From: Alphaproteobacteria bacterium
GTDB taxonomy: Bacteria; Pseudomonadota; Alphaproteobacteria; UBA8366; GCA-2717185
Reading direction: 5' to 3'
NCBI GenBank assembly: GCA_040905865.1
Contig: JBBDQU010000084.1
Coordinates: forward strand, 1 to 64,000
Length of the DNA stretch: 64,000 bases
Shown here: positions 38,610-46,908 of the stretch, one piece after another
Layout: each line of letters starts with the position of its first letter
Numbering within the stretch: position 1 is the first letter of the stretch
The notes under the pieces: generated by a model
What the model was told of the DNA's origin: nothing
The model's database searches: none
The model's input: only the letters and a program-made list of their open reading frames with translations
Program-made: the position numbers and the translations under genes

Positions 38610-39089
38610 ATGCAGCATGACAGCTATTCCGACGACTACATCCGGGACATTCTCCGCGACACGCAGACCATCGCCATGGTCGGCGCCAGCACGAACTGGA
38701 AGCGCCCCAGTTACTTTGTGATGAAATACATGCAGTCGAAAGGCTTTCGCGTTATTCCGGTCAACCCGGGTTCCGCGGGCGAAGACCTGCTGGGCGAAAC
38801 CGTCGTAGCCTCCCTGTCGGATATATCCGTACCGGTCGATATGGTTGACATCTTCCGCAATTCCGAAGCTGCGGGGACAGTCACGGACGACGCCATCACC
38901 ATCGGTGCGAAAATCGTCTGGATGCAGTTTTCCGTGCGCAATGAAGCAGCCGCGCAAAGGGCGGAAGATGCGGGTCTCCGGGTTATCATGGACCGTTGCC
39001 CGAAAGTCGAATATTCGCGCTTGCACGGCGAGTTGGCCTGGAACGGGTTCAATTCCAGGATTATTTCCAGCAAGCGGCAAAAACGGTGA
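38610..39089 (+). CDS. CoA-binding domain protein (YccU type)
   Basis: The 159-residue protein is a stand-alone Rossmann CoA-binding domain: TIAMVGASTNWKRPSYFVMK, GFRVIPVNPGSAGEDLLGE and PVDMVDIFRNSEAAGTVTDD match the YccU family, related to the N-terminal domain of succinyl-CoA synthetase alpha. The domain binds CoA, but its cellular function is not established. It sits between the enoyl-CoA hydratase gene (three bases upstream) and the sulfhydrylase gene (seven bases downstream), so the three are probably cotranscribed. Confidence 0.92.
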   Translation: MQHDSYSDDYIRDILRDTQTIAMVGASTNWKRPSYFVMKYMQSKGFRVIPVNPGSAGEDLLGETVVASLSDISVPVDMVDIFRNSEAAGTVTDDAITIGAKIVWMQFSVRNEAAAQRAEDAGLRVIMDRCPKVEYSRLHGELAWNGFNSRIISSKRQKR

Positions 39090-39096
39090 ACCGGCC

Positions 39097-40404
39097 ATGA
39101 AGAAACGGGAGCCGGGCTTCGAAACCCTTGCGGTCCATGCGGGCGGCACACCTGACCGGGCCACGGGCGCGCGGCAAACGCCCATCTATCAGACCGCGTC
39201 CTTCGTCTTCGACGATGCCGAACACGCGGCCTCCCTGTTCAATCTGCAGACCCCCGGATTTATTTATTCGCGATTGACCAATCCTACGGTCGCCGCATTG
39301 GAGGAACGCTGCGCCGCGCTGGAAGACGGGATCGGCGGCACCGCGACCGCGTCCGGCCATGCGGCGCAAATTCTTGCGCTATTCCCGCTGATGTCGCCGG
39401 GCGACGAGATCGTGGCGGCGAACAAGTTGTATGGCGGCTCGATCAATCAGATGGGACACAGCTACAGGAAATTCGGCTGGAATGCCCTTTTTGTCGATCC
39501 CGACGATCCGGAAAATTTCCGCACCGCCATTACCGGGCGCACCCGAGCCGTTTTCATCGAGAGTCTGGCTAATCCGGGCGGGGTGGTAACCGATATCCGC
39601 GCCATCGCCGATATCGCGCATGAATCAGGTATCCCTCTCATCGTCGACAATACACTGGCGACACCATATCTATGTCGCCCGTTCGACCATGGCGCGGATA
39701 TCGTCGTGCATTCGACAACCAAGTTTCTCGCAGGCAATGGCACCGCGATTGGCGGGGTCGTCATCGATTCCGGCAGGTTCGACTGGCTGCAAAATGACAG
39801 ATTCCCAAGCCTGTCAAAGCCCGCGCCGGAATATCATGGCCTGGTCTTTGCCGAAACCTTTGGCGCATTGTGCTACACGATTTACGGCCATGCGGTCGGT
39901 TTGCGGGACCTTGGCGCCAGTCAGGCGCCCATGAACGCCTTCCTGACCCTGCTGGGCATTGAAACCCTGCCCTTGCGCATGGACCGTCATTGCGCCAACG
40001 CATTGGCGGTCGCGCAATACCTGGTCACGCATCCATCCGTCACCTGGGTTTCCTATGCCGGACTGGCTACCGACAAATACCATGCCCTCGCACAGCGCTA
40101 CCTGCCCAAAGGCGCCGGCGCCGTCATGACCTTCGGTCTCTCGGGCGGCTATGATGCCTGTGTCCGACTGGTGGAGCATGTCGAACTGTTCAGTCATCTG
40201 GCGAATATCGGCGATGCCCGATCCCTGATCATTCACCCGGCATCTACCACCCACAGACAACTGACGGATGCGCAACTCACCGCCTCGGGCGCCAGCGCCG
40301 ATGCCATTCGCCTGTCGATCGGCATCGAAACCGTGGACGACATCATCGCCGACCTGGATCAGGCGCTTGCCAGGGCCGCGGCAACCAGTCCCGTATCCGC
40401 ATGA
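39097..40404 (+). CDS. metY: O-acetylhomoserine sulfhydrylase / aminocarboxypropyltransferase
   Basis: The 435-residue PLP enzyme of the Cys/Met metabolism family makes homocysteine or methionine from O-acetylhomoserine and a sulfur donor. FETLAVHAGGTPDRATGARQ and PIYQTASFVF open the protein, VDNTLATPYLCRP holds the PLP-binding Asp, and the PLP lysine is in HSTTKFLAGNG. The C-terminal HPASTTHRQL is also typical. The long upstream frame (from 38845) is a shadow of the previous gene; the ATG at 39097 gives the family's normal N terminus. It overlaps the NrtR-like gene by four bases. Confidence 0.94.
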   Translation: MKKREPGFETLAVHAGGTPDRATGARQTPIYQTASFVFDDAEHAASLFNLQTPGFIYSRLTNPTVAALEERCAALEDGIGGTATASGHAAQILALFPLMSPGDEIVAANKLYGGSINQMGHSYRKFGWNALFVDPDDPENFRTAITGRTRAVFIESLANPGGVVTDIRAIADIAHESGIPLIVDNTLATPYLCRPFDHGADIVVHSTTKFLAGNGTAIGGVVIDSGRFDWLQNDRFPSLSKPAPEYHGLVFAETFGALCYTIYGHAVGLRDLGASQAPMNAFLTLLGIETLPLRMDRHCANALAVAQYLVTHPSVTWVSYAGLATDKYHALAQRYLPKGAGAVMTFGLSGGYDACVRLVEHVELFSHLANIGDARSLIIHPASTTHRQLTDAQLTASGASADAIRLSIGIETVDDIIADLDQALARAAATSPVSA

Positions 40405-41408
40405 GCAATTCTTCTTCCAACACCCTGATCCTGCTCAACGCTGTCATCCTTGCGGTGACGGCGGAGGTGCCGCGATTTCTCGTCACGCCCCATGGCGACC
40501 ACCTGCCGGAAGGATCCGGCCCTGCCCTGCCCTATGGCCCGTTTGAGCCCAGCCATCACCGGACCCTTGAAATCGCCCTGCGTGGCTGGGTCGAAGATCA
40601 GACCGGGCTGCCCATCGGCTATGTCGAACAGTTATATACGTTCGGGGATCGATACCGCGATCCCCGGGAACTGGCCGGCGGGCCGCGGGTTGTCTCCGTC
40701 GGCTATCTGGCGCTTATCCGCGAAGCCCCGCCCCCCGGCGACGCCGAATGGCTGGACTGTTACGACTTTTTTCCCTGGGAGGATTGGCGGGGCGGACGTC
40801 CCGGTATAATCGACAGCATCATTATTCCCGCGCTGGAAAAATGGGTCGAGGCGGCGCTAACCGAAAGTGAAAAATTTATCCGGAAGGAACGGGTATCCAT
40901 TGCCTTTGGCGCCGTGGAGGCCGGCTGGGATTCCAAACTCGTCCTCGAACGATATGAAATTCTGTATGAGGCCGGGTTGGTTGGTGAAGCTGACAGGGAT
41001 CATCACGCCCGGATGTCGGAACAAGGGGGTTTGCTTCGCGATCCTGAGTCCCGTCCGATGGAATGTGCCTCAACAGGAATGATGGCTGCACTGGACCATC
41101 GCCGCATGATGGCCACGGCGCTTGGCCGGATTCGGGGCAAACTGCGTTACCGGCCGGTGGTGTTCGAATTGCTTCCCGAAAAATTCACCCTGCTGCAACT
41201 GCAGCGCGTCGCGGAAAGCCTCGCCGGACTCAGTCTCCACAAGCAGAATTTCCGGCGTCTGGTGGTCAACAACCGGCTTGTCGTCGCGACCGGTAAGTTC
41301 GACCGGCAAGGCGCCGGTCGTCCCGCGGAACTGTTCCAATTCCGCCGGGATGTCCTTCGGGAAAGGCCGGCGCCAGGTGTCGGCATCCCAACCCGTTCCG
41401 CCAGCTAG
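40401..41408 (+). CDS. nrtR: NrtR-like Nudix-related transcriptional regulator
   Basis: The 335-residue protein has an N-terminal Nudix-like domain (VILAVTAEVPRFLV, YVEQLYTFGDRYRDPREL, VVSVGYLALIREA) with a degenerate Nudix box (ALRGWVEDQTGLP), and a C-terminal winged helix (HKQNFRRLVVNNRLVVATGK, then the RPAELFQFR wing). This layout matches NrtR, which senses ADP-ribose or related NAD metabolites and represses NAD-synthesis genes. A mid-protein insertion (about residues 130-240) makes it longer than typical NrtR proteins of about 220-240 residues. It lies directly upstream of nadA, with a candidate operator between them. Confidence 0.83.
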   Translation: MSNSSSNTLILLNAVILAVTAEVPRFLVTPHGDHLPEGSGPALPYGPFEPSHHRTLEIALRGWVEDQTGLPIGYVEQLYTFGDRYRDPRELAGGPRVVSVGYLALIREAPPPGDAEWLDCYDFFPWEDWRGGRPGIIDSIIIPALEKWVEAALTESEKFIRKERVSIAFGAVEAGWDSKLVLERYEILYEAGLVGEADRDHHARMSEQGGLLRDPESRPMECASTGMMAALDHRRMMATALGRIRGKLRYRPVVFELLPEKFTLLQLQRVAESLAGLSLHKQNFRRLVVNNRLVVATGKFDRQGAGRPAELFQFRRDVLRERPAPGVGIPTRSAS

Positions 41409-41445
41409 ATTTTTCCGATCCGTTTACCGGGGTCCAGGGCCCCTA

Positions 41446-41474
41446 TTGTCCCGGAGGAATAGAAATTTTATATA
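41446..41474 (+). promoter_or_regulatory. Probable nadA promoter
   Basis: TTGTCC (41446-41451) and TATATA (41469-41474) are 17 bases apart. Transcription would begin within or just after the inverted repeat at 41474-41490, so occupation of the latter should repress. Neither box is perfect. Confidence 0.45.
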
Positions 41475-41490
41475 TACTCAAATAGAGTAT
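41474..41490. promoter_or_regulatory. Candidate NrtR operator upstream of nadA
   Basis: ATACTC and GAGTAT flank a five-base AAATA spacer, forming a 17-base inverted repeat that overlaps the start of transcription predicted for nadA. Its position between an NrtR-like gene and nadA makes it a natural target of that regulator; the match to a known NrtR consensus was not checked. Confidence 0.5.
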
Positions 41491-41499
41491 TTAAATTTA

Positions 41500-41527
41500 G
41501 TCTGAAAGAGCATAAATAAGTTCAGAC
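41500..41527. repeat. Second inverted repeat in the nadA leader
   Basis: GTCTGAA (41500-41506) and TTCAGAC (41521-41527) are inverted across 14 bases, between the candidate operator and the nadA ribosome-binding site. It could be a leader stem-loop or a second protein-binding site. Confidence 0.35.
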
Positions 41528-41565
41528 AGATTAAAACCAATCGCTACCAGAAAAGGACGGAAGCG

Positions 41566-42582
41566 ATGTCGACCTCACTTGCCTATACACCGGAAATCGC
41601 CGCACAAACGGCGCATTTATACACCAGGGTCGAACGGGTCATCCCGGAAATCGAATGGCCGGTTTTTGCGCCGCAGATCGCCGCGATAAACGCATTGAAG
41701 AAAGAACGCAATGCCATCGTGCTGGCACATAATTACCAGACACCCGAAATCTATCATTGCGTATCGGATTTCGTCGGTGACTCGCTTGCCCTGGCGCGCA
41801 AGGGCGCGGATGTCGAAGCGGATATTATCGTCATGGCCGGCGTGCATTTCATGGCGGAAACCACCAAGCTGCTGAACCCTGAAAAGATAGTCCTGATTCC
41901 CGACCTCGGGGCCGGTTGTTCGCTGGCGGCTTCGATTACCGGGGCCGATGTCCGCGCCATGCGCGAGAAGCATCCTGGCGCACCCGTTGTCAGCTACGTC
42001 AATACGACGGCGGAAGTAAAAGCTGAAACGGATATATGCTGCACATCCGGCAACGCCGTCGAAGTGGTCGAGTCTTTGGGCGTCGACAAGGTGATCTTCC
42101 TGCCCGACGAATATCTCGCCATGCATGTGGCCAGACAGACAGGTGTCGAAATCATTCCCTGGAAAGGGCACTGCGAGGTCCATGAGCGCTTTACCGGGGC
42201 CGAGATCGATGCCTATCGCAAGGATTTTGAGGGATTGCAGGTCATCGCCCACCCCGAATGCCCGCCGGACGTACTGGATGCCGCGGACTATGTGGGTTCG
42301 ACCAAGGGTATGCAGGATTTCGTCACCCGCGAACAGCCGAAACGCGTGCTAATGGTTACGGAATGCTCAATGAGCGACAATGTCTCAACCGCCAACCCCG
42401 GTGTCGAGTTTATCCGTCCCTGCAACCTGTGCCCGCATATGAAGCGGATCACACTGGACAATATCCTGACCTCGCTTCAAACGCTCCAGCCGCGGGTCGA
42501 AATCGATCCGGTGATCGCCGCCCGCGCCAGGCGCTCCGTCGAACGCATGATCGAGATCGGGGGAAATAACCGTCAGTCGTAG
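41566..42582 (+). CDS. nadA: Quinolinate synthase A
   Basis: The 338-residue [4Fe-4S] enzyme condenses iminoaspartate with dihydroxyacetone phosphate to quinolinate in NAD synthesis. [26 protein letters not shown] and [20 protein letters not shown] are diagnostic; Cys118 (GAGCSL), Cys203 (KGHCEVHE) and Cys286 or Cys289 ([10 protein letters not shown]) supply the cluster ligands. AAAAGGACGG precedes the ATG. nadB and nadC are not adjacent here, as they often are. Its last ten bases overlap the convergent VOC gene. Confidence 0.97.
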   Translation: MSTSLAYTPEIAAQTAHLYTRVERVIPEIEWPVFAPQIAAINALKKERNAIVLAHNYQTPEIYHCVSDFVGDSLALARKGADVEADIIVMAGVHFMAETTKLLNPEKIVLIPDLGAGCSLAASITGADVRAMREKHPGAPVVSYVNTTAEVKAETDICCTSGNAVEVVESLGVDKVIFLPDEYLAMHVARQTGVEIIPWKGHCEVHERFTGAEIDAYRKDFEGLQVIAHPECPPDVLDAADYVGSTKGMQDFVTREQPKRVLMVTECSMSDNVSTANPGVEFIRPCNLCPHMKRITLDNILTSLQTLQPRVEIDPVIAARARRSVERMIEIGGNNRQS

Positions 42583-42956
42583 TTGGAGACTTCGACGAGA
42601 TTGCCGTCGGGGTCGCGGAAATAAACCGAATTGATAGGCCCGATTGCCCCGCTGCGGGGGGTCGGGCCTTCTTCGATGGCGACGCCGCAGGCCTTCAAAT
42701 GGGCTATCACCTCGGCGACCGGCGTTTCCGTAATCAGGCAGAAATCGGCTGTGCCCTGGATATGATTCACGGCGCGGCGCGCCTCCTCCCAGCCAGCCGG
42801 CTGCAGGTTGATTTTCTGCTGCCCGAATCCCAGCGCCAGCCTGCCATTGCCGAACTCGATCCGCCGCATGTTCAATACCCGGACGTAGAAATCGCAGATC
42901 GTCTCTATATTGCTGCAGGGAATGACAAAATGGTCGATGCGCTCTATCCGGAACAT
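42573..42956 (-). CDS. VOC-family (glyoxalase/dioxygenase fold) protein
   Basis: The 127-residue protein is a single vicinal-oxygen-chelate domain: [20 protein letters not shown] at the N terminus (metal-type His), [11 protein letters not shown], and the C-terminal [20 protein letters not shown] with the conserved Glu. It resembles virulence-protein/YaeR-type VOC proteins; its substrate is not evident. The longer frame to 43055 is a shadow of the MFS gene. It begins four bases after the MFS stop codon and was probably cotranscribed with it. Confidence 0.88.
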   Translation of the reverse strand: MFRIERIDHFVIPCSNIETICDFYVRVLNMRRIEFGNGRLALGFGQQKINLQPAGWEEARRAVNHIQGTADFCLITETPVAEVIAHLKACGVAIEEGPTPRSGAIGPINSVYFRDPDGNLVEVSNYD

Positions 42957-42960
42957 GGCA

Positions 42961-44163
42961 TTACTCCGCGGGAATGACGGCGCTGCGGACGCGGTTCGGC
43001 GGCAACGCCAGCAACAGAACGAAGACACATGCCGCCGCCATGGCGATGCCCGCAAACAGCCAGACGAATCCGCCGGTCGCGCCCTTCACCAAGGCGACCA
43101 GTTCGATCGACACGGGCGCCGCGACAAACGCCAGCACGAACTTGATCCCGAAGGCGAGCCCGTGCTGTTTTGTCGGCGTGTAATGCGCCAGCATCATGTT
43201 CTCTGCCGGCAGCGCCGCGACATTCACCATGATCGCGAGCGCCGCAAACCCGACAATCCCGAATCCCGCACTGGCGGCCAGGCCGGCCATGACGATAATC
43301 TGCAGGAACCAGCAGGAGACATAAACAAGTTTCAGCGGGAATCTGTCCGCCAGAATTCCGCCGACAACCTGCATGATGCCGCCGAGAAAAAAGACGAAGG
43401 CGAATACCGCGCCGACTCCCATGGCGCCGTCACCCAGCACGCCGGAAAGCTGTTCCGTGAAGAGTTTCGGCAGCGCCGTCTGCATGACGTGATAGATCAC
43501 GCCGCCGATGAACATCGAAATGAGCAGCAGCAGGAAGACGCGGATCAGTTCCCCCCGGCTGGAAATGTGGCTCTTTTTAGCGGCTGTTCCCGTGTCGGAG
43601 ATCCGGTGCGCAATAATGAACCAGAGCATTACGGCGCCCGTCAGGACGCTCACAATTCCCGGCAGGATAAATGTCGCGCGCCATCCGGACAGGTCGATCA
43701 GGGCCCCCGCCACAAGTCCCGCGGCAGCCGTGCCGAAGCTACCGAAGATTCCGTTGACGGCGAGGGTTTTACCCACCTTCCCCGGCCCGGCGCCGCGGAT
43801 CATCCAGGGTATCCCCACGGGATGATAGATCGACGCGAATAATCCCAGCCCCGCCAGGGTTATGGTAATGAAGACGGGTCCGTCTGCAATGCCGGTCAGG
43901 ATGGACGATGCGCCGAGCCCCAGAAAGAACACCGCCATCATCCCCGGTGCGCTCCACCGGTCGCCCAGCCGGCCGGCCGGAATGGCGCCCAGCCCCAACA
44001 TGAGGGCGCCAAGCGTCCAGAGGCGCAGCAGTTCCTCATACGGCATCTGCCATAACGATTCTTCAGCCATCGTCACCACGGCGATTGCGAAAAACGCCAT
44101 GAACATATGGACGTAGAAATGGCCGATACTGGAAAACAAAAGCGACAGGCGCGCGGAACTCAT
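42961..44163 (-). CDS. MFS transporter
   Basis: The 400-residue inner-membrane protein has twelve predicted hydrophobic segments in two halves, with the MFS loop 2-3 motif GRLGDRWSAPGMMAVFFLGL near residue 64 and a second-half ADRFPLKLVYV. N-terminal FSSIGHFYVHMFMAFFAIAV is reminiscent of fosmidomycin-resistance/sugar-efflux-like members, but no substrate can be assigned. Its start codon overlaps the stop codon of the upstream formate/nitrite-transporter remnant (ATGA). Confidence 0.9.
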   Translation of the reverse strand: MSSARLSLLFSSIGHFYVHMFMAFFAIAVVTMAEESLWQMPYEELLRLWTLGALMLGLGAIPAGRLGDRWSAPGMMAVFFLGLGASSILTGIADGPVFITITLAGLGLFASIYHPVGIPWMIRGAGPGKVGKTLAVNGIFGSFGTAAAGLVAGALIDLSGWRATFILPGIVSVLTGAVMLWFIIAHRISDTGTAAKKSHISSRGELIRVFLLLLISMFIGGVIYHVMQTALPKLFTEQLSGVLGDGAMGVGAVFAFVFFLGGIMQVVGGILADRFPLKLVYVSCWFLQIIVMAGLAASAGFGIVGFAALAIMVNVAALPAENMMLAHYTPTKQHGLAFGIKFVLAFVAAPVSIELVALVKGATGGFVWLFAGIAMAAACVFVLLLALPPNRVRSAVIPAE

Positions 44164-44612
44164 TGACCTTTTTCCTCAGTGAGAGGACACCATGCCAGCG
44201 TCCGCCCCATACAAGCGCCAATTATGGGCATCGCATCGGTACCAGTAAATAGTACCGCGCAGATCGGGGTCACCTGTTTCGCGGAATTTGCCGCCATCGA
44301 CAGCCATAATGCCGGACCGACAAGCGCATTGCACAAGGCACCGCGGAACGCTTCCGCGCGTATGGTATCGCGACCTTCCCGGCGGCAATCTTCGCCGCTG
44401 TTTCGCCAACCGCGCCGTCACCAAGGGAAAAATGCCCTGCCAGCGTCACCGGCCCCGCCGCACCAAAGCGCCAATGAAATTCGCAACGCAGACGACGGTC
44501 CTGTTCCGCAGCAGTTGCGCCATACCCTGCCGTCTGCCCAGGCCAAAAGGCGCCAGCATGAACAGTTTCGCCAGGGGCAGCGCGCCGCCTTGGCAACACC
44601 CGCGATCTCCAT
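44160..44612 (-). pseudogene. Frameshifted remnant of a formate/nitrite transporter (FNT family)
   Basis: No single frame is coding, but successive minus-strand frames read like pieces of one FNT protein in order: MEIAGVAKAA (44612-44583); ALPLAKLFMLAPFGLGRRQG and LLRNRTVVCVANFIGAL (about 44584-44460); GPVTLAGHFSLGDGAVG and ETAAKIAAGKVAIP (about 44456-44360); and AEAFRGALCNALVGPALWLS (about 44360-44300), ending in a TGA at 44160 that overlaps the MFS ATG. The GNFIGAL, KIA-x-KV-x-P and RG-x-LCN-x-LV motifs are characteristic of FocA/FdhC-type channels. Several frameshifts, a missing first third and a missing last third show that it is decayed. The identification is by eye. Confidence 0.6.
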
Positions 44613-44676
44613 CCGTTCAGCGATTTTCGCCGGCGATTAGGCGTCCGTCAGCCCGTACTGCGTGTATTTTCCCCCG

Positions 44677-45003
44677 TCACGCTCCAACATCCCGCGTCTC
44701 TGTCTCAATCCAGTCCAGGAATTCCGGGTTTCCGTCATGGATCGGCAATGCCACGATGCACGGACAGTCGTAACTGTGCATCGTGTTAACCTTTTCAATC
44801 AGCGGGCTAAGCAGTTCCGCGCGGGTTTTGACGATCAGAACGGATTCCGTATCTTCCCGCAACTGGCCCTCCCAACGGTAGACTGACGTGACTTTCTCGC
44901 ACACGTTTGCGCAGGCAGCGTATCGTGAATCCACGAGCGCACGTGCGATTTGCAATGCCTCGGCCTTGTCGCTGGCGGTTATGTAAACGAAAAATGCGGA
45001 CAT
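44677..45003 (-). CDS. cutA: Divalent-cation tolerance protein CutA
   Basis: The 108-residue trimeric ferredoxin-like protein matches CutA1: FFVYITASDKAEALQIARAL, ACANVCEKVTSVYRWEGQL, TESVLIVKTR and YDCPCIVALPIHDGNPEFLD follow the family order. CutA was linked to copper tolerance in E. coli, but its biochemical role remains unclear. The start at 45003 gives the usual N terminus; a longer frame lies upstream. It is divergent from the small gene at 45115. Confidence 0.95.
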   Translation of the reverse strand: MSAFFVYITASDKAEALQIARALVDSRYAACANVCEKVTSVYRWEGQLREDTESVLIVKTRAELLSPLIEKVNTMHSYDCPCIVALPIHDGNPEFLDWIETETRDVGA

Positions 45004-45114
45004 TCTTCCCCTTCTTGGATATTGCCATGTTGGCCTTTGACGCCGACCTGCCGTAGGATAGCACATCCACCCTGCAATATAGCGGCGTTGCTGAATTCGA
45101 TCCGGAACGAACCC

Positions 45115-45393
45115 ATGGCCAGAAAATCCGATTCCACCAGCCAGTCACAGGCCGCGCAGCAGGACGAAATCGAACGCAAGCCGACAGCGGCACAACGCGC
45201 CTGGCTTCGGTGTGGCCTGGATCAGGCCGGCGGCAAGCTGCCGCTGTTCGACGCGGATGGCCAAAGGATCAAGGAGCGCACGATCCGCAGTTGTATCGAA
45301 CAGGGCTGGGCCGAACCCTGGTTCAACAATCCGATCAAGCCTGACTGGCTCGTCTGCAAACTCACCGAACCCGGGCGCGGTGTCGTCAGCTGA
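45115..45393 (+). CDS. Small uncharacterised protein, possibly winged-helix
   Basis: The 92-residue product is not one I recognise by name. After a polar N terminus rich in Ser, Gln and Lys, a compact domain (PTAAQRAWLRCGLDQAGGKL to PIKPDWLVCKLTEPGRGVVS) has the length and pattern of a small winged-helix fold: helix, helix, then a C-terminal strand pair ending in an LTEPGR turn. It is encoded 18 bases before the radical SAM gene in the same direction and may belong to its operon. Confidence 0.75.
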   Translation: MARKSDSTSQSQAAQQDEIERKPTAAQRAWLRCGLDQAGGKLPLFDADGQRIKERTIRSCIEQGWAEPWFNNPIKPDWLVCKLTEPGRGVVS

Positions 45394-45411
45394 CCGGACC
45401 GGACCAATAAA

Positions 45412-46908
45412 ATGGCTGAGCCCCCAGACCTGTTGCTCGTCAACCCGGGCGGACGGGAAAAAGTGTACCAGCAGCTTGGCGGCGACCTGACGGCCATTGA
45501 GCCGCCGCTCTGGTGCCGGCTGATCGCGGGCTACGCCCTCGACCGCGGCCATTCCGTCGAAATACTCGATTCCGAAGCCCTGGGCCTCGGCGTCGATGCC
45601 CTCGCGGCGGCGGTCGCGGCCCGCGCCCCGCGCCTGGTCGGCATGATCGTCTTCGGGCACCAGCCATCCGCGTCGACCCAGCAGATGGCGGCAGCCGGCG
45701 AAGCCTGCACCGCCATCAAGGCCATAACGCCCGATCAGCCGATCCTCATTGCCGGCGGTCATGTTTCGGCCCTGCCGGAACGCACGCTGGCGGAAGAAGC
45801 CGTCGATTTCGCCTGCAATGGCGAAGGGCCGGTTACGGTGCATCAATTGCTGGAAACGCTCGGGCGCGTCGACCTCGACTTCGCCCGCGTCGAAGGTCTC
45901 GTCTGGCGGGATGGAGACATAATCCGCAACAATCCGGCGGCGCCGCTGATCACGGATATGGACGGCGATCTGCATGGCAATGCGTGGCATCTTCTGCCAA
46001 TGCCCCAATACCGGGCGCATAACTGGCAATGTTTCGGCGACCTTGGCGCGCGCCAGCCTTACGCCTCGATCTACACTTCGCTCGGCTGTCCGTTCCGGTG
46101 CAATTTCTGCTGCATCAACGCGCCATTCGGCGCCAATCGCTACCGCATGCGCAGTCCGGCGGCCGTGGTCGCGGAAATTGACGTGCTCTATCGCGAGTAC
46201 GGCGTGAAGACCTTCAAGATCATTGATGAGATGTTCGTTTTGAACGACCGGCATGTCACCGAAATCTGTGAAGGCCTGGCAGCGAAATCTTATGCGCCGG
46301 ATCTCAATATCTGGGCTTATGCCCGGATCGATACGGTCAGGCCTGAGCGGCTCGACCTGCTGCGCCGCGCCGGCCTGCGCTGGCTGGCGCTGGGCATTGA
46401 ATCGGGCAGCGCCCATGTTCGCGACGGCGCCGAGAAATCCTTCGGACAGGATGACATCCGTGAAGTCGTCCGGCTGATCCAGCGCGCCGGAATCAGCGTT
46501 ATCGGCAATTACATTTTTGGCCTGCCCGACGACGATCATGAAACGATGCGCCAAACGCTCGACCTGGCGATGGAGCTTAATTGCGAATTCGCCAATTTCT
46601 ATTCCGCCATGGCCTATCCGGGGTCGCCGCTCTATACGATGGCTGTCGCGAAGGGCTGGGACCTGCCGGAATCCTGGAACGGCTATTCGCAGCACAGTTT
46701 CGATTGCCGCCCGTTGCCTACGGAAAACATATCCGCCGCGGATGTCCTGCGTTTCCGCGACGACGCCTTTCACGAATATTACGCCGCCAAACGCTATCTC
46801 GACATGGCGACGCAGAAATTCGGCGCCGAGACCCGCCGCCATATCGAACAGATGTCGGCGGCGCGTCTGAAACGGGCGCTGCTCGGCGATACGCGAAACG
46901 CGCCATGA
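45412..46908 (+). CDS. B12-binding-domain radical SAM protein
   Basis: The 498-residue protein joins an N-terminal cobalamin-binding Rossmann domain (LLLVNPGGREK; IVFGHQPSAST; ILIAGGHVSALPE) to a radical SAM barrel with Cys226, Cys230 and Cys233 in SLGCPFRCNFCC, and the SAM-contact segments FKIIDEMFVLN and LALGIESGS. This class B-like architecture covers methyltransferases and ring-forming enzymes, for example in hopanoid and glycan biosynthesis. The B12 domain lacks an obvious DxHxxG motif, so cobalamin would bind base-off/His-off, if at all. It overlaps the phosphatase gene by four bases; the substrate is unknown. Confidence 0.9.
   Translation: MAEPPDLLLVNPGGREKVYQQLGGDLTAIEPPLWCRLIAGYALDRGHSVEILDSEALGLGVDALAAAVAARAPRLVGMIVFGHQPSASTQQMAAAGEACTAIKAITPDQPILIAGGHVSALPERTLAEEAVDFACNGEGPVTVHQLLETLGRVDLDFARVEGLVWRDGDIIRNNPAAPLITDMDGDLHGNAWHLLPMPQYRAHNWQCFGDLGARQPYASIYTSLGCPFRCNFCCINAPFGANRYRMRSPAAVVAEIDVLYREYGVKTFKIIDEMFVLNDRHVTEICEGLAAKSYAPDLNIWAYARIDTVRPERLDLLRRAGLRWLALGIESGSAHVRDGAEKSFGQDDIREVVRLIQRAGISVIGNYIFGLPDDDHETMRQTLDLAMELNCEFANFYSAMAYPGSPLYTMAVAKGWDLPESWNGYSQHSFDCRPLPTENISAADVLRFRDDAFHEYYAAKRYLDMATQKFGAETRRHIEQMSAARLKRALLGDTRNAP

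Noticed and set aside
44179-44640. 153-codon plus-strand open frame over the FNT remnant
   Set aside because: Its residues show no family pattern, whereas minus-strand frames carry FNT motifs in order.
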